Assembly: GCA_036244855.1 (NCBI GenBank)
Contig: BQKZ01000279.1
Coordinates: forward strand, 121,918-185,917
Direction: 5' to 3'
Length of the DNA stretch: 64,000 nt
From: Temnopleurus reevesii
Lineage: Eukaryota > Echinodermata > Echinoidea > Temnopleuroida > Temnopleuridae
The position numbers were made by a program, and so were the translations under genes. The stretch's first letter is position 1; every line of letters starts with the position of its first letter. This document shows, in pieces, positions 1 through 13,700 of this stretch. The notes beneath the pieces are model-generated. The model did not search any database and was not told the origin of the DNA. It saw only the letters and a program-made list of their open reading frames with translations.

Positions 1-520
1 ACAAGTGACAGGCATAATTATCTGTCTTCAAATTGACTAACAGCACCCAATGTGTTTGCAAGTCCAACGCGTAACGGACATGGTATATTTGCAGTCAGCC
101 TATTGACAAAGTGTACAGTTAACCAGGACTTCAAATGCTTAGCCAGTTGCAAGAGTAGGTTGGACATAAATAACCAAATGAAAATATTAGTTTTTAAGTT
201 TAGATCTGATGATATGAGGACACTTTGCGTCGAGGAGTATAGTCAGAGTCAATATACTAATGATCTTTTGATAGGTAGGGTGTTTCTAACTCTTCTGAAT
301 GATATTGTGAATGGGTCTAGAACGGGAGATGCGTAGTTCTTCATATTCGTCGGGTGTATTCTGACCAAGCGTCAAACTTTTATTTCACAATACGTGTAGT
401 ATTATTTAGTTGCGTATTTTTCTCAAATATGTTGTAAATATATGGATGATTGAAATTATGGACAATTGTTGATTCAGTTCATGTTGATCAACCGATGTGA
501 TAATCCCATAGATAACGCGA
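1..520. other. Intergenic, nothing recognised
   Basis: This is AT-rich sequence with no convincing gene. A 94-codon open frame at 52-336 (+) has no recognisable domain and an unbiased composition, so I do not call it. No RNA gene or clear repeat was seen. Confidence 0.5.
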
Positions 521-690
521 CATTCAATTCAATTCAATTCAATTCAATTCATTTATTTTCACTTCATCAGAAATAATACAAAGTATAATGAACATTTACA
601 AAAAAAAGTTGAATAAAACTCTGTATAACAAAAGTATAATGAACATAACATTGACAATTATTGTACAAAGCAGCTAACATACAAAGTAAA
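521..690 (-). repeat. Retroposon 3'-end fragment with (ATTCA)n tail
   Basis: Six tandem ATTCA-type pentamers (about 522-552) are followed rightwards by A/T-rich sequence with two copies of an AAAGTATAATGAACA motif, about 57 bp apart. Read on the minus strand this is a body followed by a GAATT-type simple tail, as at the 3' ends of non-LTR retroposons and SINEs. A related start (CAATTCAATTCAATTCATTAG, then TGTATATTGAACATAAATAATG) occurs near 19091. No reverse-transcriptase coding sequence was seen. The right-hand limit is uncertain. Confidence 0.45.
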
Positions 691-3619
691 AAATACATTT
701 TATGGACATAACGCGATTCAGACATTTTTCACTCATTGTTCATTAATTCGTTTGCTACCCATTAACTTTATCCATCTAACATGTTTAAACCTACAATGTA
801 ACCAGAAGACTACAGAATGGAATATATATTTAGTAATCTTTATTTTGCACCTCATTGTCTTTAACATGGAATAATGAAGTGGAACAAGATGTTGCAACTG
901 GAAGTAAAGTGTCTCTATTGTCTTTTGTAAATTGACCCGACACGACAACATGTTTCCAATATCATTTCTTTGTATAAGTTAAAATTTAAAAACTTCTCTG
1001 AAGGATCTATATGACGAGGATTCGATTTGAAGTCTCCACAGAGAGCTATGTCACCGGGGTAGAGAAAATATCTGCATCGTACTCTATATTTGAATCTTCA
1101 TGGAAATGCTTGTCAAAACAAGTGACAAGAACATTTCTTTTGATATGAAATATTTCTTTAAAAAAGATAGAGTCTGTGGAGAGAGCTTAATTAAGCAATT
1201 AAGAGAAGGCTTGATTAACCTATTGAAGCGGTAACACATTAGTTATTACACCCCGTTTGTCAACTATGTTACTTGTGGTGAAGAAATAGTTAGTAAATTC
1301 CTTTTGAAATTTGTTATTTTTGGGAAAATAACATTGTTTTATGGTTCACTTAGAACATGTTTCTTTTTGGCACATTTTTGCTTGATTAATTGACCTTCTA
1401 GTAGGGCAGTGGCATTGTGAAATAATATGAAATCAAGATATAATTTATATTCTATGAAACGTGAATAATAATTTTTCTCAGTAATTTCACGCAAAAGTGG
1501 CATGATTCTACTCTTTGTACTCTCTCATAGGACATGTTATACGGTAACACATTGTAATCTGTAGCAGTGGAATGACGGAGTGATCAGACAGTATCATAAA
1601 TATTAGAAGAGATAAAATGTGTTTTCTCAAAGTGTTCATGCAAAAGTTCGAATGTGTGATATCACTCAATTAGGAAGTGCAATTATAGTTCAGTCTTTAA
1701 AGAATATTTCCTGCTTGTGCGTTGTTTTACATTTTTTGTTAACCCCCCCCCCCCCCCCCCAATATTTCAGTAAAACGAAATTTGACAATGGATAATCATA
1801 TTTTACTTGAAGTTGCTCACTCAATTAACCTGGATGATTATTAACTATTAATCAAAATAAATGTTCAATACGTTAAGAATCAAACGGGACACATTTTTAT
1901 CGCTCTCTTTGATCACTTGTCACACCTTTGAAAATCAGGTTCTTCAAAGATTGTTTTTTTTAAAAGCTGCTTCTATTCTTGAACCACACCTTTTTATTGC
2001 TCAGCCATTCCTAAATCATGAATGATATTTGGCATATAGGCTCTTAAAAGATTGGACATAACTATACTGTTAAGGAAATTAGCCACTCTTGTGTATTTTG
2101 TCTTACTAACCAGAGAAAAAATACGTTTGATAGATATTAGCCAACAATTAAATCGCGCACACGTCGAAAGGCTTCCCTCACAAGTATAATGTCCAAAACG
2201 TGAACATTTTAGAAAACTTGATATTGACCAGTGGGAACCTCCATTAGTGTGACCAAAAATAGAAATATGATTTTGATTTATAAGGAAACGACATGAATGA
2301 CTAAACATGCTTAATGAATTAAGGACATGTTATACCTCTTGGTCAGCGATTTGTAATATCTTGTTTGGAATCTAAGAAAAGGCGCCATTTTGAATTCATG
2401 GTCTCGGTCAAAGTGACAGATGTATGGTGGCCTCAAAGAGGCACGAAAAAAAAGTAATGCGACACTTTACCGACGCGGTCATTCAAATTATACTTATCTT
2501 CCTGGGCTTTATATGGTCAGATAAAGGGGAAAGCGAAATGAAGGGAACTTGGGTGAGATAAAGTGAAAGTAAAGAATCGGTATTTCTTAATTATAGAAGA
2601 TCTTTGAATTCATTTGAATTCGTCGTACAGAGGTGATAGACATATAATTGTGCCTCTAATTGCCGTGTCAAAAGTAGAGCTCTAAAGTGTTGAACAGTAC
2701 GTGACAGGGACTCAATGTTGTGCCTTTTCAAATGGAAAGGTCACCTCTGGAACACAATTTCAGCGATAGTCAATTACACGGCGTTCCCTCATGTTAGTTA
2801 GTTAAGAGGGATAGGGTCTTAGTAGCCGCCATTTGCCAACGCCTCGCGATTTTCCTCCCCGCCATCCCGCGTAGCACCATTTTAGTCCTATGCTTTGTAT
2901 CTCGCCATCTTGCAGTATTTGCTCACTTTATTTGTCGTCTTTTGACTGAAATGGAATTACAAGATGGGACTGAAATCTCATTTCCTCATCTCAAACTAAG
3001 AAATGTCCAACTAGACGACGCTCTGAAACGAAATAAAGTGACATGCTAGGAAATGGGTGATGAAAGAAAAGTTTAGAGACGAATCGGCGACGAAAACGAA
3101 AGAAAGTTAAGCACGAAGTGAAGTACGATTGAGTCACACATTAACAACGCTGAAAAGGAGAAGCAACGGCAAGCGACCTATTCAAAATATTTGAAATGAA
3201 AAATAGACCATGAATCTATAATTTTGCCCATTTTGCACTGTAAAAAAACACGATGAAATGTTTTCATTTCTGAAATTGTTGATTTTGATATCCATATTTA
3301 TCTCAATCTGAAATAAAAGAACATTTTAGATGACTTTGTTTATCTCATTATACGAAGACCAATGTATTTTATTTAATATCTAAAGATCCAATTATGTTTG
3401 TTTCTTCAAGATAAATGGATTTAATATACCTATCAATAAGCAATAGGTCGTGCCTAAAATTTTCAAAATTCATTTTTTTTTTAATTTCCTTTTCTTTTTT
3501 CTTTTTTTTTTGCTCGGAAGTTGGGACAAAGCTTTAGCAAAAATCTCGATGAACTAATATCTTGTAAGCATTTTGTAAAGACAATCAGAAAAATAATTGT
3601 GCTAGCATTTTTACGATAG
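691..3619. other. Intergenic, mostly unremarkable; poly-C tract and a GC-richer block
   Basis: No gene was recognised. It holds an 18-bp poly-C run at 1743-1760. A slightly GC-richer block at 2820-2910 has two YY1-like GCCAT(C/T)TTG or GCCGCCAT motifs. A small hairpin near 3256-3275 (GAAATG-TTTT-CATTTC) follows CACTGTAAAAAAACAC and may be one end of a degraded TIR element; I could not find its partner. Confidence 0.4.
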
Positions 3620-4400
3620 AACGTTTTGCGACGTATTTCCGACGTATTCAACTTGGCCTACAGCGCCGTTTTAAGTATTTTCTTAACTCCGGGTAAACTC
3701 TGAGCGTATGCATAACGTATTCATAAGGAGTTGAACGTAAGCATAACAAATTAATAAATTAATAAAAGTGATTCATCGACGTCGATGTTCATAACTTATT
3801 GGTGTTCTAGCATCTCGAAGATCTAGACAGCGTATGGGCGACGAATTTGCCTAAATGATGTCGAAAGTCGTTATACGTTGAAAATGTAATTAAAACACGC
3901 TGAAATAGACTGTGATACGTGATCATATTGGCTCACACGTTCCGCTTTCGTCATGAGGACGTTAGGCAAACGCCCACACACGTTCATATACAAGTTACCA
4001 CAAGTCGAAATACGTCGAGATAATTATTAGTTTATAAACGAAAACGCATTCATGTTATATCTAACGCAGACGATACGTTGGCGAAATGATACGTTAACAA
4101 ATTAGAAATGTCATACAAACCGTTATGAATATGCTATGCATGTATCAAAAGTTTACCCTAACCATGGCAAAAATTACAAACGTCACGGAATTACGATTAT
4201 GAACGTTAGTCGACTATTGCGTAACGTTCCTAACTTATGCAGGGCGTTAGAGCCTTACGTTGGGTGAACGTCGAAAAAAATTTTGTTTGAAATATTTTTC
4301 TAAAAACTCTGGCCTTACAAGACAGGGTTTCAACGTATTCGGAGCAAGTTTAGACGCATGCAAAACGTATTTATATCATGTTTGATTCGTACGCTAACAT
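3620..4400. repeat. CpG-rich interval with recurrent ACGTA/AACGTT words
   Basis: Against an AT-rich background this interval is full of ACGT, CGTA and AACG words. Similar phrases recur, for example GTATGCATAACGTATTCATAA near 3707 and GCATGCAAAACGTATTTATAT near 4354, in the same orientation. Inverted-looking versions (TTATGAATATG, GTTATGAATATGC) occur near 4130. No open reading frame of note is present. The pattern suggests a non-autonomous mobile element or an internally repetitive sequence, but I do not recognise the family. Confidence 0.35.
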
Positions 4401-6025
4401 ATTTGCCAAATTCATCACACGCCGAACATTTTTCGGCTAAAACCTCCGAGTGTGACAATCCCATTACAATGAAAACAATAACATAATTTGTAATGTGTAT
4501 CCAAACCCCAGATTCCTCCACTTTGTTCATGCCTATCATTAACAGGGAATGATACCCTACTCTTGAAGCCATCTTTGAAAAATGGGCAACGCATACTTCC
4601 ACCTCAACTGTTAAAATCTATCTGACCAATGATAGTAATTATTTTGCTCATGTTACTTTGGGGGAAGACCCATTGGAAAATGTTATAAGTAGGATTTTGT
4701 AACGCAGTGTATACCTGTTTAGGCCATGTTACCTAAAGCTAAAGACACAAACACGGTCGGTCGGCAACAGACCGATCTGTAGCCTGGTCCGTCACTGATA
4801 GAATTTAAGAATAGACCCTGTAGACCGGCGACTGCCGAGCAGGCTGTTCAGCTATGGTCACAAGTACAGGCAGGGATCGACCGATTATCGTCTGTTCAGA
4901 CGCTGATCTACCGTTAACTTACCAGCGACTAAGTATCGGATCAAGTGACTTTTTTTTTTTTTTTTTATAAATCTATCGTCCGCGTCCGCTTAATGAGACC
5001 AGTGCTTGAGCGACAACCAACCTGTTATCGAACATATATCGACGAGGAAAACTAGTCAAGAACCGGTGAAATCTGACTTCGAGCTAAAACTCTATCTGAT
5101 CAGTGACCGAGAGCCGCCCGAATGGCGACTACTTGGTGTCCGGGGAAAATTAAAGTAAAAACACCTTATCGCCCAGCGGAAATCGCCCATAGAAATTTCA
5201 TCATGAAAGCTAATACATGAAATTCACACGATCTTTTAAACTGTAAGCAAATGGCAAAACAAGAATGATTAAAGTCATTTCGATAAGAAATACAACGGTG
5301 AATGTTTCTAATCACATTTAGCTGAGCTTAGCAGAACAGTCGAGTAACACTGCCGTGTAGATCAGGATAATTGTAATTTTTCAAACACGATTATTTTGAA
5401 GAAGATATTCTGGCAACATTTCAATATCTAAAAGCATTACTTTTTGACCACGTGTCCACGTGTACAAAACACAATAAATCGGTCATTTTTTAATGTTATA
5501 GGAAGCGCCATCTTGTACTTAATGGTTTACATTTTAAAGAGTTTATTCCCTTATTGCAATTATAATAATCAATGTATTTGTCCAAGATGTTTGAAAAATT
5601 ACGTGCTAACGGTAGTGAAAATAAAGAGAATTTTAATCATATATCCGTCTTTTTGTATTTTCTGGTGGGCTATAGAACCATTGATCATAAAAAAAATAGC
5701 ATTTAGCAGACATAGGGTACATAATATACCAAACCTTTCTACTTGATCACTTGTAAGAATGAAAATGATTTTCTTGAATCAGCGCGTAGATGGCGTTAAT
5801 TCTAATGGGACATCAAAATCCAAGTCAACACAAATGAAAATACTGCCATATCAAAAATATTCCCCAGGTATGCTCTCAAGGCAGCAGATAAATAAGAAGA
5901 TATATAAAAACGTCAATAACATACACAACCATCAACAAAAGTTAAACCAACATGATTTAAAGGGAAACTTAACCCTGAGATTTATGCGCTGTTTGTATGT
6001 AGCAAAATGAGATGAACCAACTTTG
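4401..6025. other. Intergenic; includes a GC-richer segment of unknown origin
   Basis: The segment at about 4735-5160 is GC-richer than its neighbours, starts with repeated CGGTCGGTCGGC and GACCGATCTG-type words, and contains a 17-bp poly-T at 4951-4967. It may be an old mobile element. The rest is AT-rich. Short open frames (4330-4602 minus, 5444-5746 plus, 5759-6010 plus) have no recognisable domains and were not called. Confidence 0.35.
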
Positions 6026-6472
6026 GAAATTTGAGCAAAATTGGAAAATCCTTTCAAAAGTAACTTCAAATTCCGATTTCTGCCCCTCATGGAATTCTTA
6101 ATTTGGCAATCTAAAAGCCCAAAATGGCTGCCAACATGGAGAACTTTCCATTCACTTTATACACAGAATTTCACTTCTCCTTATTCTAGAAAAGTAGACA
6201 ACATTTTATTTTTGTATTAACATATAATGCGGGCATATTGATTCTGTGTGGATTGTGGGATGAATTTTGTTGATCGTTGTCTACTTTTCTGTAAAAGGAA
6301 CAAAATGTGAAATTTTGTGTACAAAGCGAATGGAAAATTGTCCATGTTGGCACCCAGTTTGTGCAAATAGGTTGCAAATTTAAGCTGGGAGCCAATGGTG
6401 GACAGCAAAATTTTGAAAATTCGTAACTTTTGAATCAATGGTCGGATTTTGCTCAATTTTGCTCAATTTGAT
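6026..6472. mobile_element. Foldback (MITE-like) element with long imperfect terminal inverted repeats
   Basis: The left half (about 6026-6202) matches the reverse complement of the right half (about 6276-6472). Outer ends share TTGAGCAAAATTG and TCAAAAGTAAC/TCAAAAGTTAC. Inner parts share TGCCAACATGGA, TTCCATTC, CTTT.TACACA.AATTTCAC and AAAAGTAGACAAC. The arms are roughly 175-195 bp around a spacer of about 73 bp. There is no transposase frame, so it would be non-autonomous. The overlapping small minus-strand frames here are by-products of the inverted repeat. The target-site duplication is not clear. The family is not recognised. Confidence 0.8.
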
Positions 6473-7637
6473 CATTGCATTTCTCTACATCCACTGAATG
6501 CACATTAATATCTTTGAATAATCGGTTGTTAAAATTCTAAATGCACCGATATTTCCAAAAATGATTTATCTAAAATTTATACCAATATTACAAATGATCT
6601 CTGTGATCTCCAGTGCTATTTTGACAGTACATATATTTTTTAAGAATAGTAATTCTAATAATCTTGACGTTATAGCTTGTTTGGCTCTTTGTGCCATTAT
6701 TTATGTATTATTTAAACTGATTCTCCTTCCACTCTGTAATGACAATGGTTAGGATAACAAAAAAGCAGTTACAAAATATAGTTTAATTTTCTGCAAACTT
6801 CCAATCTATTTACATATTTCAATTGGTGTAAATTCTTCTGAATTTGCTTTAAATTGTTCCTTCTAAACGGTCTTTAAACATAAAATTCATGATTTTCAAT
6901 ATTGACATTCACATGCTCTTCAGGGGGTTATCTACATTTGTGAATGCACCATCATCCTTGGGGTGTGAATTGGCAAACCAAGAAAGAACATAACCCTCAA
7001 TAGATGATAAACAATTCGGGATTATTCTATTTTCATAATCAATAGTAGAAATCGGAAAGAAAGAATGAAATAGTCCATCTTTGACTTCATACCCTATCCA
7101 ACGAAGTACGTGCGTTTATTACCGATTTGCCGTAAGAGGCTTTTTTATATTCGCCTTTGTGAGACTCTACATTATTCGGGTTTATTTCGCTTTCCGACTT
7201 TGATTGATCATGATCAAGCGATGTGGACAAATAATATGAGGGGTGAAGAATAGCTAGAGATATATCACGAGACAGAGGGAGACAGTACGAGCATGACGAG
7301 TGAGAGAGGGGGTTAAAATGTGAAGAAAAAAACACAATGCTCCGCTGGGCGGGGGCGGTATGAATTTGAATGTTGTTATTGGATAGCATACACGTATAAT
7401 GTATTTTCCCGCGACATGTACATCAAAGATAAGCTTTAAGAATTTATGTTTTCCCTTTAATATTTTGTGTATGTTACATTACATCGAACAAATAGCCAGC
7501 AATTCGTTAACACTATTATTCGTGCACCACTACATCGTTAAGGTGCAAACAAAAATACTGCGAGCACCTTTTAGGGGTGAAATATTGCACCTTTTTGGTG
7601 AATACTACGAATGATATGATTTTTCTTTTTACTTTGA
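6473..7637. other. Intergenic; minor inverted repeat
   Basis: AT-rich with no gene recognised. A 9-bp perfect inverted pair (AAGGTGCAA at 7540-7548, TTGCACCTT at 7585-7593) sits in a patch with several GGTG/CACC words and may be a degraded TIR element. The 100-codon minus frame at 7087-7389 shows no domain. Confidence 0.35.
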
Positions 7638-7718
7638 GGAGTGCTTAGAGGATTCGAACCCGAGCGTTTGGAGATGTGTGACTGCATGATTTTAGCTTAT
7701 CCGACCGTTCCACACTCC
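7638..7718 (-). tRNA. tRNA-like sequence, probably a pseudogene or tRNA-derived SINE head
   Basis: Read on the minus strand, 81 nt begin GGAGTGT and end GCACTCC, which pair as a 7-bp acceptor stem (one T-G wobble). An A-box-like TGGAACGGTCGG and a perfect B-box GGTTCGAATCC lie at the expected places. The length would fit a long-variable-arm (Ser/Leu) type. The outer T-stem pairs are mismatched, two extra bases precede the acceptor strand, and no T-run terminator follows. A working tRNA is therefore unlikely. An intact pol III promoter in a decayed or SINE-derived copy is more plausible. Anticodon not assigned. Confidence 0.5.
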
Positions 7719-10700
7719 CATGAATAAACGATTACGACTTTTAAAGATACCAAACAATGACTCCATTTTTGTGTACCATTTTTGTTGATCATAACATCAA
7801 AAGAGTGCAATCTTGCATCTTTTCACGAGTTTTGCCGCAAATTCCCCCATAGGCATAAATGCATCTTTTGTTGACCTTTATTTCTTGGCGTGTTCCATAT
7901 CTTCCTCCATTTATTTTTTGTCCACAAATAAATGGTACTAAAAAAAATGAATTATCAAAAAACATCTTGCAATTCAAGAAACAGATGACGGGTAATAATA
8001 ATGTGAAGCGCTCTGGTCAATCTCAATGGGAATTGGTAAAGCGCTATTATTATAACTGTAAAAAAAGCTATAAATCTTTTTTTTTAAGAAAAGAAGCTAC
8101 AAATCTAACATTTGACGTTTTAAAACAAGAACTTGCCATAAGGTTCAATTAAGATTGACAATGAATATTAGTAGCCTATTTTACGCTACTGTCCTATCGT
8201 TATCAAACTAAATGAATGCCTTACTCCCTTCGAATCGCGGACGATTTTTTTCAATGTATACTGTATTTATGATTAAATTCATGGATTAAACGTCTACATT
8301 TTAGTCGGTATATATACACACACATAAAAGAAACGACACACATCAATTATAGAAATCGCATACTAGAAAATTATTATGCCATAATAATATTCCTAATATT
8401 CAGTGAACCTCAACTAGATTGTTACAAACACCAATTTCTTGCTTGATATATTTTGCAAATAAAGAAAACTTGAAGAGATTTAGTTGGACCATGACGTCAA
8501 AAAGACAAGCGGTGATAATCACACGAGTATATTTACACCAATATTGGGTAAGATATCATTTACAAGATGTTTGTTTCGTCAAGTAATGCTTCTACATACA
8601 TTTTAATACCTTTGATACATACTGTCGATGACAATCATAACAGAAAAGTTATGCCTACAGCAAGCTGAAAATTGTTAAATGAAATGCCGGTATAAAGTCG
8701 ACTTATGTAAACCAGTATATTTACCAAGAAAAAAAAAAAAATTTTAAAAAAAAAATAATTATGAATGCAGTATTGAGTTGTCAGAATTGTAAAATCATTA
8801 TTTCCCTCCCCCCCCCCCTCAATATGAAACAAAATAATATAATAGAATAAAGAAAATACCTAAGACGATTAGTTTACTATATGTATATCACATAGTACTG
8901 AGTCAGGGTTATAGTACAAATCATTTTCGATTATACCAGAATTTCGTTTTTTGAGAATTATTTAAAAAAAAAGCTTTCTTTTGTCCTATATAGAGGCCAA
9001 ACTGGAATTCATTCTATCATGATGTACTTTATGCAAGTAGGAAAGATTGGGTCTTAATGAAAATTAATGAGAAGATGCGAATTCTGAATGAAAGTGAGTA
9101 TTCTTGTTGTATGATTAAAATAAGATTTAAATGATAATACCAACTTTTGTCTACAATGGTTTACAACCTAATATGAAGTATGATGTCCTTTGTAGTCTAA
9201 AAATAAAGATTTGTTCTATATTAAAAAATGGATCAAGTAATAACATTAAAGATTAAATGCAAAGTATATAGCCTAAAGCAGGAGAAATGTCCACGATTTC
9301 TGTTGTACGGAGCGTAACCTTGGCGCTCAGCCGACCGACGCCCGTGGGGACAGTGCGTGGTGACCGCTGTATTTACATGTCACGCACTCGCTCAGTTTTT
9401 ACTTGCTCAGTATCGCTTCCAAACCAAGGCCATCGTTGCGTCGCCAAAATCATCCATTCATTTAGAAATCTACCAGAAAGCATAATACTGGATCTTAATT
9501 TTTATTTTACAAAATATGAAATGGGGCATCTTTTTTCATATATGTTATTTTAATTTCTTGTGTTTGTAGGCATAATATCCAGAAATTTAGAAGGAAGAGC
9601 ATTCTCTAACAACATTCCTCTACATACGAATTTAAAATAAATGGTTACGTAGGAATATCTTATTTCCACGTCTTCGTTAATTGTGTGAATTAATGCACTC
9701 TAATAGAATGTACTTTAATGAGAAGCTTTCTCAAAAAGTAAACATGTCACTTAAATTAGTGTAAATCTACAAACATTAAACGCGTCCAAAGGTCAGAAGG
9801 ATGTGCGGTGTACAGCATGAGTTACAGCCAGAAGTCTTGGGGTAATGACGTGCCAGAAACCCGCTGATTATATCGTCACCGTTCACCTATATGGCCGTGT
9901 GTAGTATGTTTTTTCAACATTTTCTATAATATTTGATCATGCTTCAACATGTCATTTTATGATCTTCTTAGAACCGCCCAATTTAAAGAATACAAAATGA
10001 TTAATTCTATCCATTATTGAAGCTGTTATCCCAGTCTGAAGCAGATGAACATTTTTTAACTGTGCAATACCGGATCTAAGAAGAGAAACGGCAACGAATC
10101 GACACATTGCAGTCAGTGATGGAACAAAATATATTACACATTTTTTTCAATGAAGCCATCATACGAAAACTGAGTAATCATTGAAATAAAATGGTACGAA
10201 AGATATTGATGAAAGGGATAACATTTTCTTTGACAATGATGATCAATGATCATAAATTCGTGCTTGTTAAGACATACAGTCTTTATTTCTTTTTACACAT
10301 TTCTTTTTATAACATTATGCATCTTTGAATAGTTTATTATGTTCTTGAGAAGGTTAGGCATATGATGATTAGAAATTACTTGAAAATAAACTCTTACAAC
10401 TTAAGTGAATTTTTTGAAAAAGAAGAGAACATGTTAGTCTGTTGGACAGAATTATTTAAACAATTAATGATATAAGCATGCTTTCGGTGTTGCTTAGCTT
10501 TTAGCGATGCAAATGTCGACAAGAGAGAAAAACGTTTTTATATGTCGTATTTGATTCTTTTGTGATCTGAATAATCCCGTTTTTCCTCCCTCGCTAAATT
10601 GCTCGAAAATAAAACTTTGTAAAACACTAGGAAACATAATTATACTGTTAAAACTTTTTGGCTACAGTTTGCTCAGGAAAAAAAATAAAAAAGGAGAGAA

Positions 10701-13700
10701 CAACAACACCGAATTTTTGGGAATAAAAGCCACTATTTTGTGGGCAACATATCATTTTCCAAAACATGTATTTGAAAAAGATGATGGTTAGCATTGTGAG
10801 GAAATGAAAAGATTAACCATTTGTAATAGTTTCTAAATATAACATTACAAAAATTGTATCATAAAAATCATTAAAGCATATACGAAATCGGTAAGATTTA
10901 AAGCCATTTATTTTGTAATTGCTTTCTTATTGCACTAAAATACCTGTACAACAAATGGTGATGAAAGCCTCTAAATCAAAGCATGAAAGGTAAAATGTAA
11001 AAATAAATTTTTGTTAAGTTCTTTCTGATTTCCCTGAATAATAAATACTAATTATTTTGATATCTGAAAATAATAGTGTAGAGAAAGGTGCGAAGATGAT
11101 GCAACACCGTAGTAATATACGGTAAATAATCTGCTGTTTCAAGAATATAACATAGATCACTTTTAGTTTAATAATCATATTCTGTAAATATTTGTGAAAT
11201 GTTATGTATGAATGAACGAAATGAAATTGAATGTTTTCTTTCCTTCTTCGTCTCTCTATGAATTCCCTTTTATTGGAAATGGGGACATTATTGGAAAGAA
11301 TTCCATTTTCTAGTCGCGTCGCCCCATCTTTCCGTTTTGCCTATATTATACAAGTCAGATACACGATTCGAAGGAGAAAATACTGCTCGAAAGAATCTAA
11401 TTTCTCCCTTTCCGGGTTTTTCCTTTCTTTCTTCCTTCCCAACTAGACCAAAAGCAATCGATTTCTACGATCTGCAAGTCGATTCGAGCCCCGAGGCCTG
11501 AGTCTGACTGGAGATGATGATGATGATAAGAGATGAAGGAATTCATCAGCACGACAGTAACACGCACATGGAGGAGTTCTCCAATTTTTGGAGTGGGCGC
11601 CATTTTGAGAATCGTGATGGGTAGACGGAAAAACCACGAAACTTTGCCGGTTTCATTCTATGTCAATCAATAAGAACCGACCTTGGTGAAATGTGCTACC
11701 ATTTCATTATCGAAAACATGATCATCTTCACTTCTCTTATAGGCGCCATAAGAACCTCCTTATTCCCGACACGCCTTAAACCCAGTCCCCTTTTAATATT
11801 CTCTCACAATTCAACAGAGAGTGTCTTTACACCAGTGGCATTATCGTTTTTATGAAGAAAACATATTTTGATCATAACACAAGATTTAGGAGGTGACCTA
11901 CTTTATGGTGTTCAAAAGGAGGTGTTTTGGTGCGCGCCAATCTTGTTTTTCACTTTCCCATAGTTTCCCTTATAACGGAGATCACCTGATAATGCTTCCT
12001 CTTCTTACGCCGTGCCATGTTCCCAACCTCTCTAGAGAGGAGATGGATTAATTCTTTTTCTTCTAAGGGATAATGGAAGTAGACGGGTAGAAAGTACGAG
12101 ACAGCTCAACAGCAAGCTAGCGACAACAGGGAAAGAAGGTTGAGGACGTCGTTAAAGAATCCAAAAGATTAGAAATGGCTCTTTTTGGCACCTTCAAGAT
12201 TTTTAAAGAAGGGAATCTTTTGAAATTTTCTGCTCAATTGGTCCTATTTTTACCATGAACAAAGCGTTGAATAGTATACTTGTTGACTTCTCCAAGCATT
12301 CCGTAGTCTTCGAAGCAATGTTTGTAGGTGTATAATTATTGTACCACGGTGCGTGATAATATATTGATAGGTGAAAATTATGTTTGTCACATGTGCATGC
12401 ATGAGGAAGAATAGGAATCAGTTGATATCCGTTGTCATGGTATTCATGTACGTTAAACTAATTTTATTAAAATGCTGAGGCTTCCAAATTTATTTATGAC
12501 CTTTTGAGGCGCGTTCTTTTGCATACACGCAAAGAAACAGCACGTAATTACACTATACAATATGTAATTGTGTTAAAGGGCACAAAAGGCATTTTGGGGA
12601 AAATACACGAGATTAATAATACAACATTTTGCCCTCCCGTAACACAATCATTTTCCATCAAATTAGTTTGAAGAATTTTGGCGCGCCCCTTTTCCTCCTC
12701 TTCTCATTTTTCGCCTCCTTTCCCTTTCCCGCCATTTGCCTGATTGTCATTCTAAAGATTCGTCTGGTATGTGATGGTATGGTCACGTAGGTCGGATGTA
12801 GGTCCGTCTCGCTCAAGTCTCCCTCTGTTCCGATCCCAATCCCTATCACACTCGCTGCTATCACTACTGGGGATTGTCCTCCATGTCATGCCACTATGCC
12901 TCGTCTCCCTTCCATTTCAAACCCTACTCTCACCCTTCTGCGCAGTTCCAGACCAAATTTTTCATAGGTTCCGATGATATGAAGACAGAAAGAGGCCGAG
13001 ATGGTTAAATGTGGTGTGGTCAATGGGATATCTACCCTGACTTTTATAATGATGATAGTATTAAAATTTGGTGGAAAATATAACGTGATTCATGACAAAT
13101 GATTTAAACGAAATTATGTCAAACTTACCAGTTTTTGTAGCAGTCATTGTGATGGGATGTTCTTAGAAGCATGTGGAACTGATGACTGAACAACCGTGTA
13201 ATGGCGATTTTGCACCTTCCTTTTACTCTTTTCTTTGCTGATTCTTTTTCTCTCTCCACTTGGGTTATAAATTCGCCTGACAGCATCCTAAAGGAGAGGT
13301 AGAGAGAAGCCAGGATTGTGTACAGAGTCGCTATGCATACAGTCAACTACGTTTTTGTGTTTGCTCTAACCCTGCGACAAGTCTACCAGACAAGTTTGTT
13401 CTCCCTCCATCCATTTTCTTCCTCACATTATTCTCTTCAAAATATTACAAGTGAAAGGAGACAGGATATCAACAAGACATCCCGTATCCATCTTTATGTC
13501 TTAACACTCATCCACAAAATCACATTTTCCGACATTTTACGTGCATTTATAGATGACTAAAAAGTGCGCGAATGTCTCCAAAGTTTAGGCCTTCATATTT
13601 TAGCCTGAAACCCAAACCGGGCATTTCTCTAGTTCTATTTGCTAGCAAACCATTGCGCCATTACGTTTCCTTTTCAAGAAGCACGACAAACCACTATACG

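Noticed and set aside
6186..6456. Two small minus-strand frames
   Set aside because: They lie wholly inside the foldback element and arise from its inverted arms.
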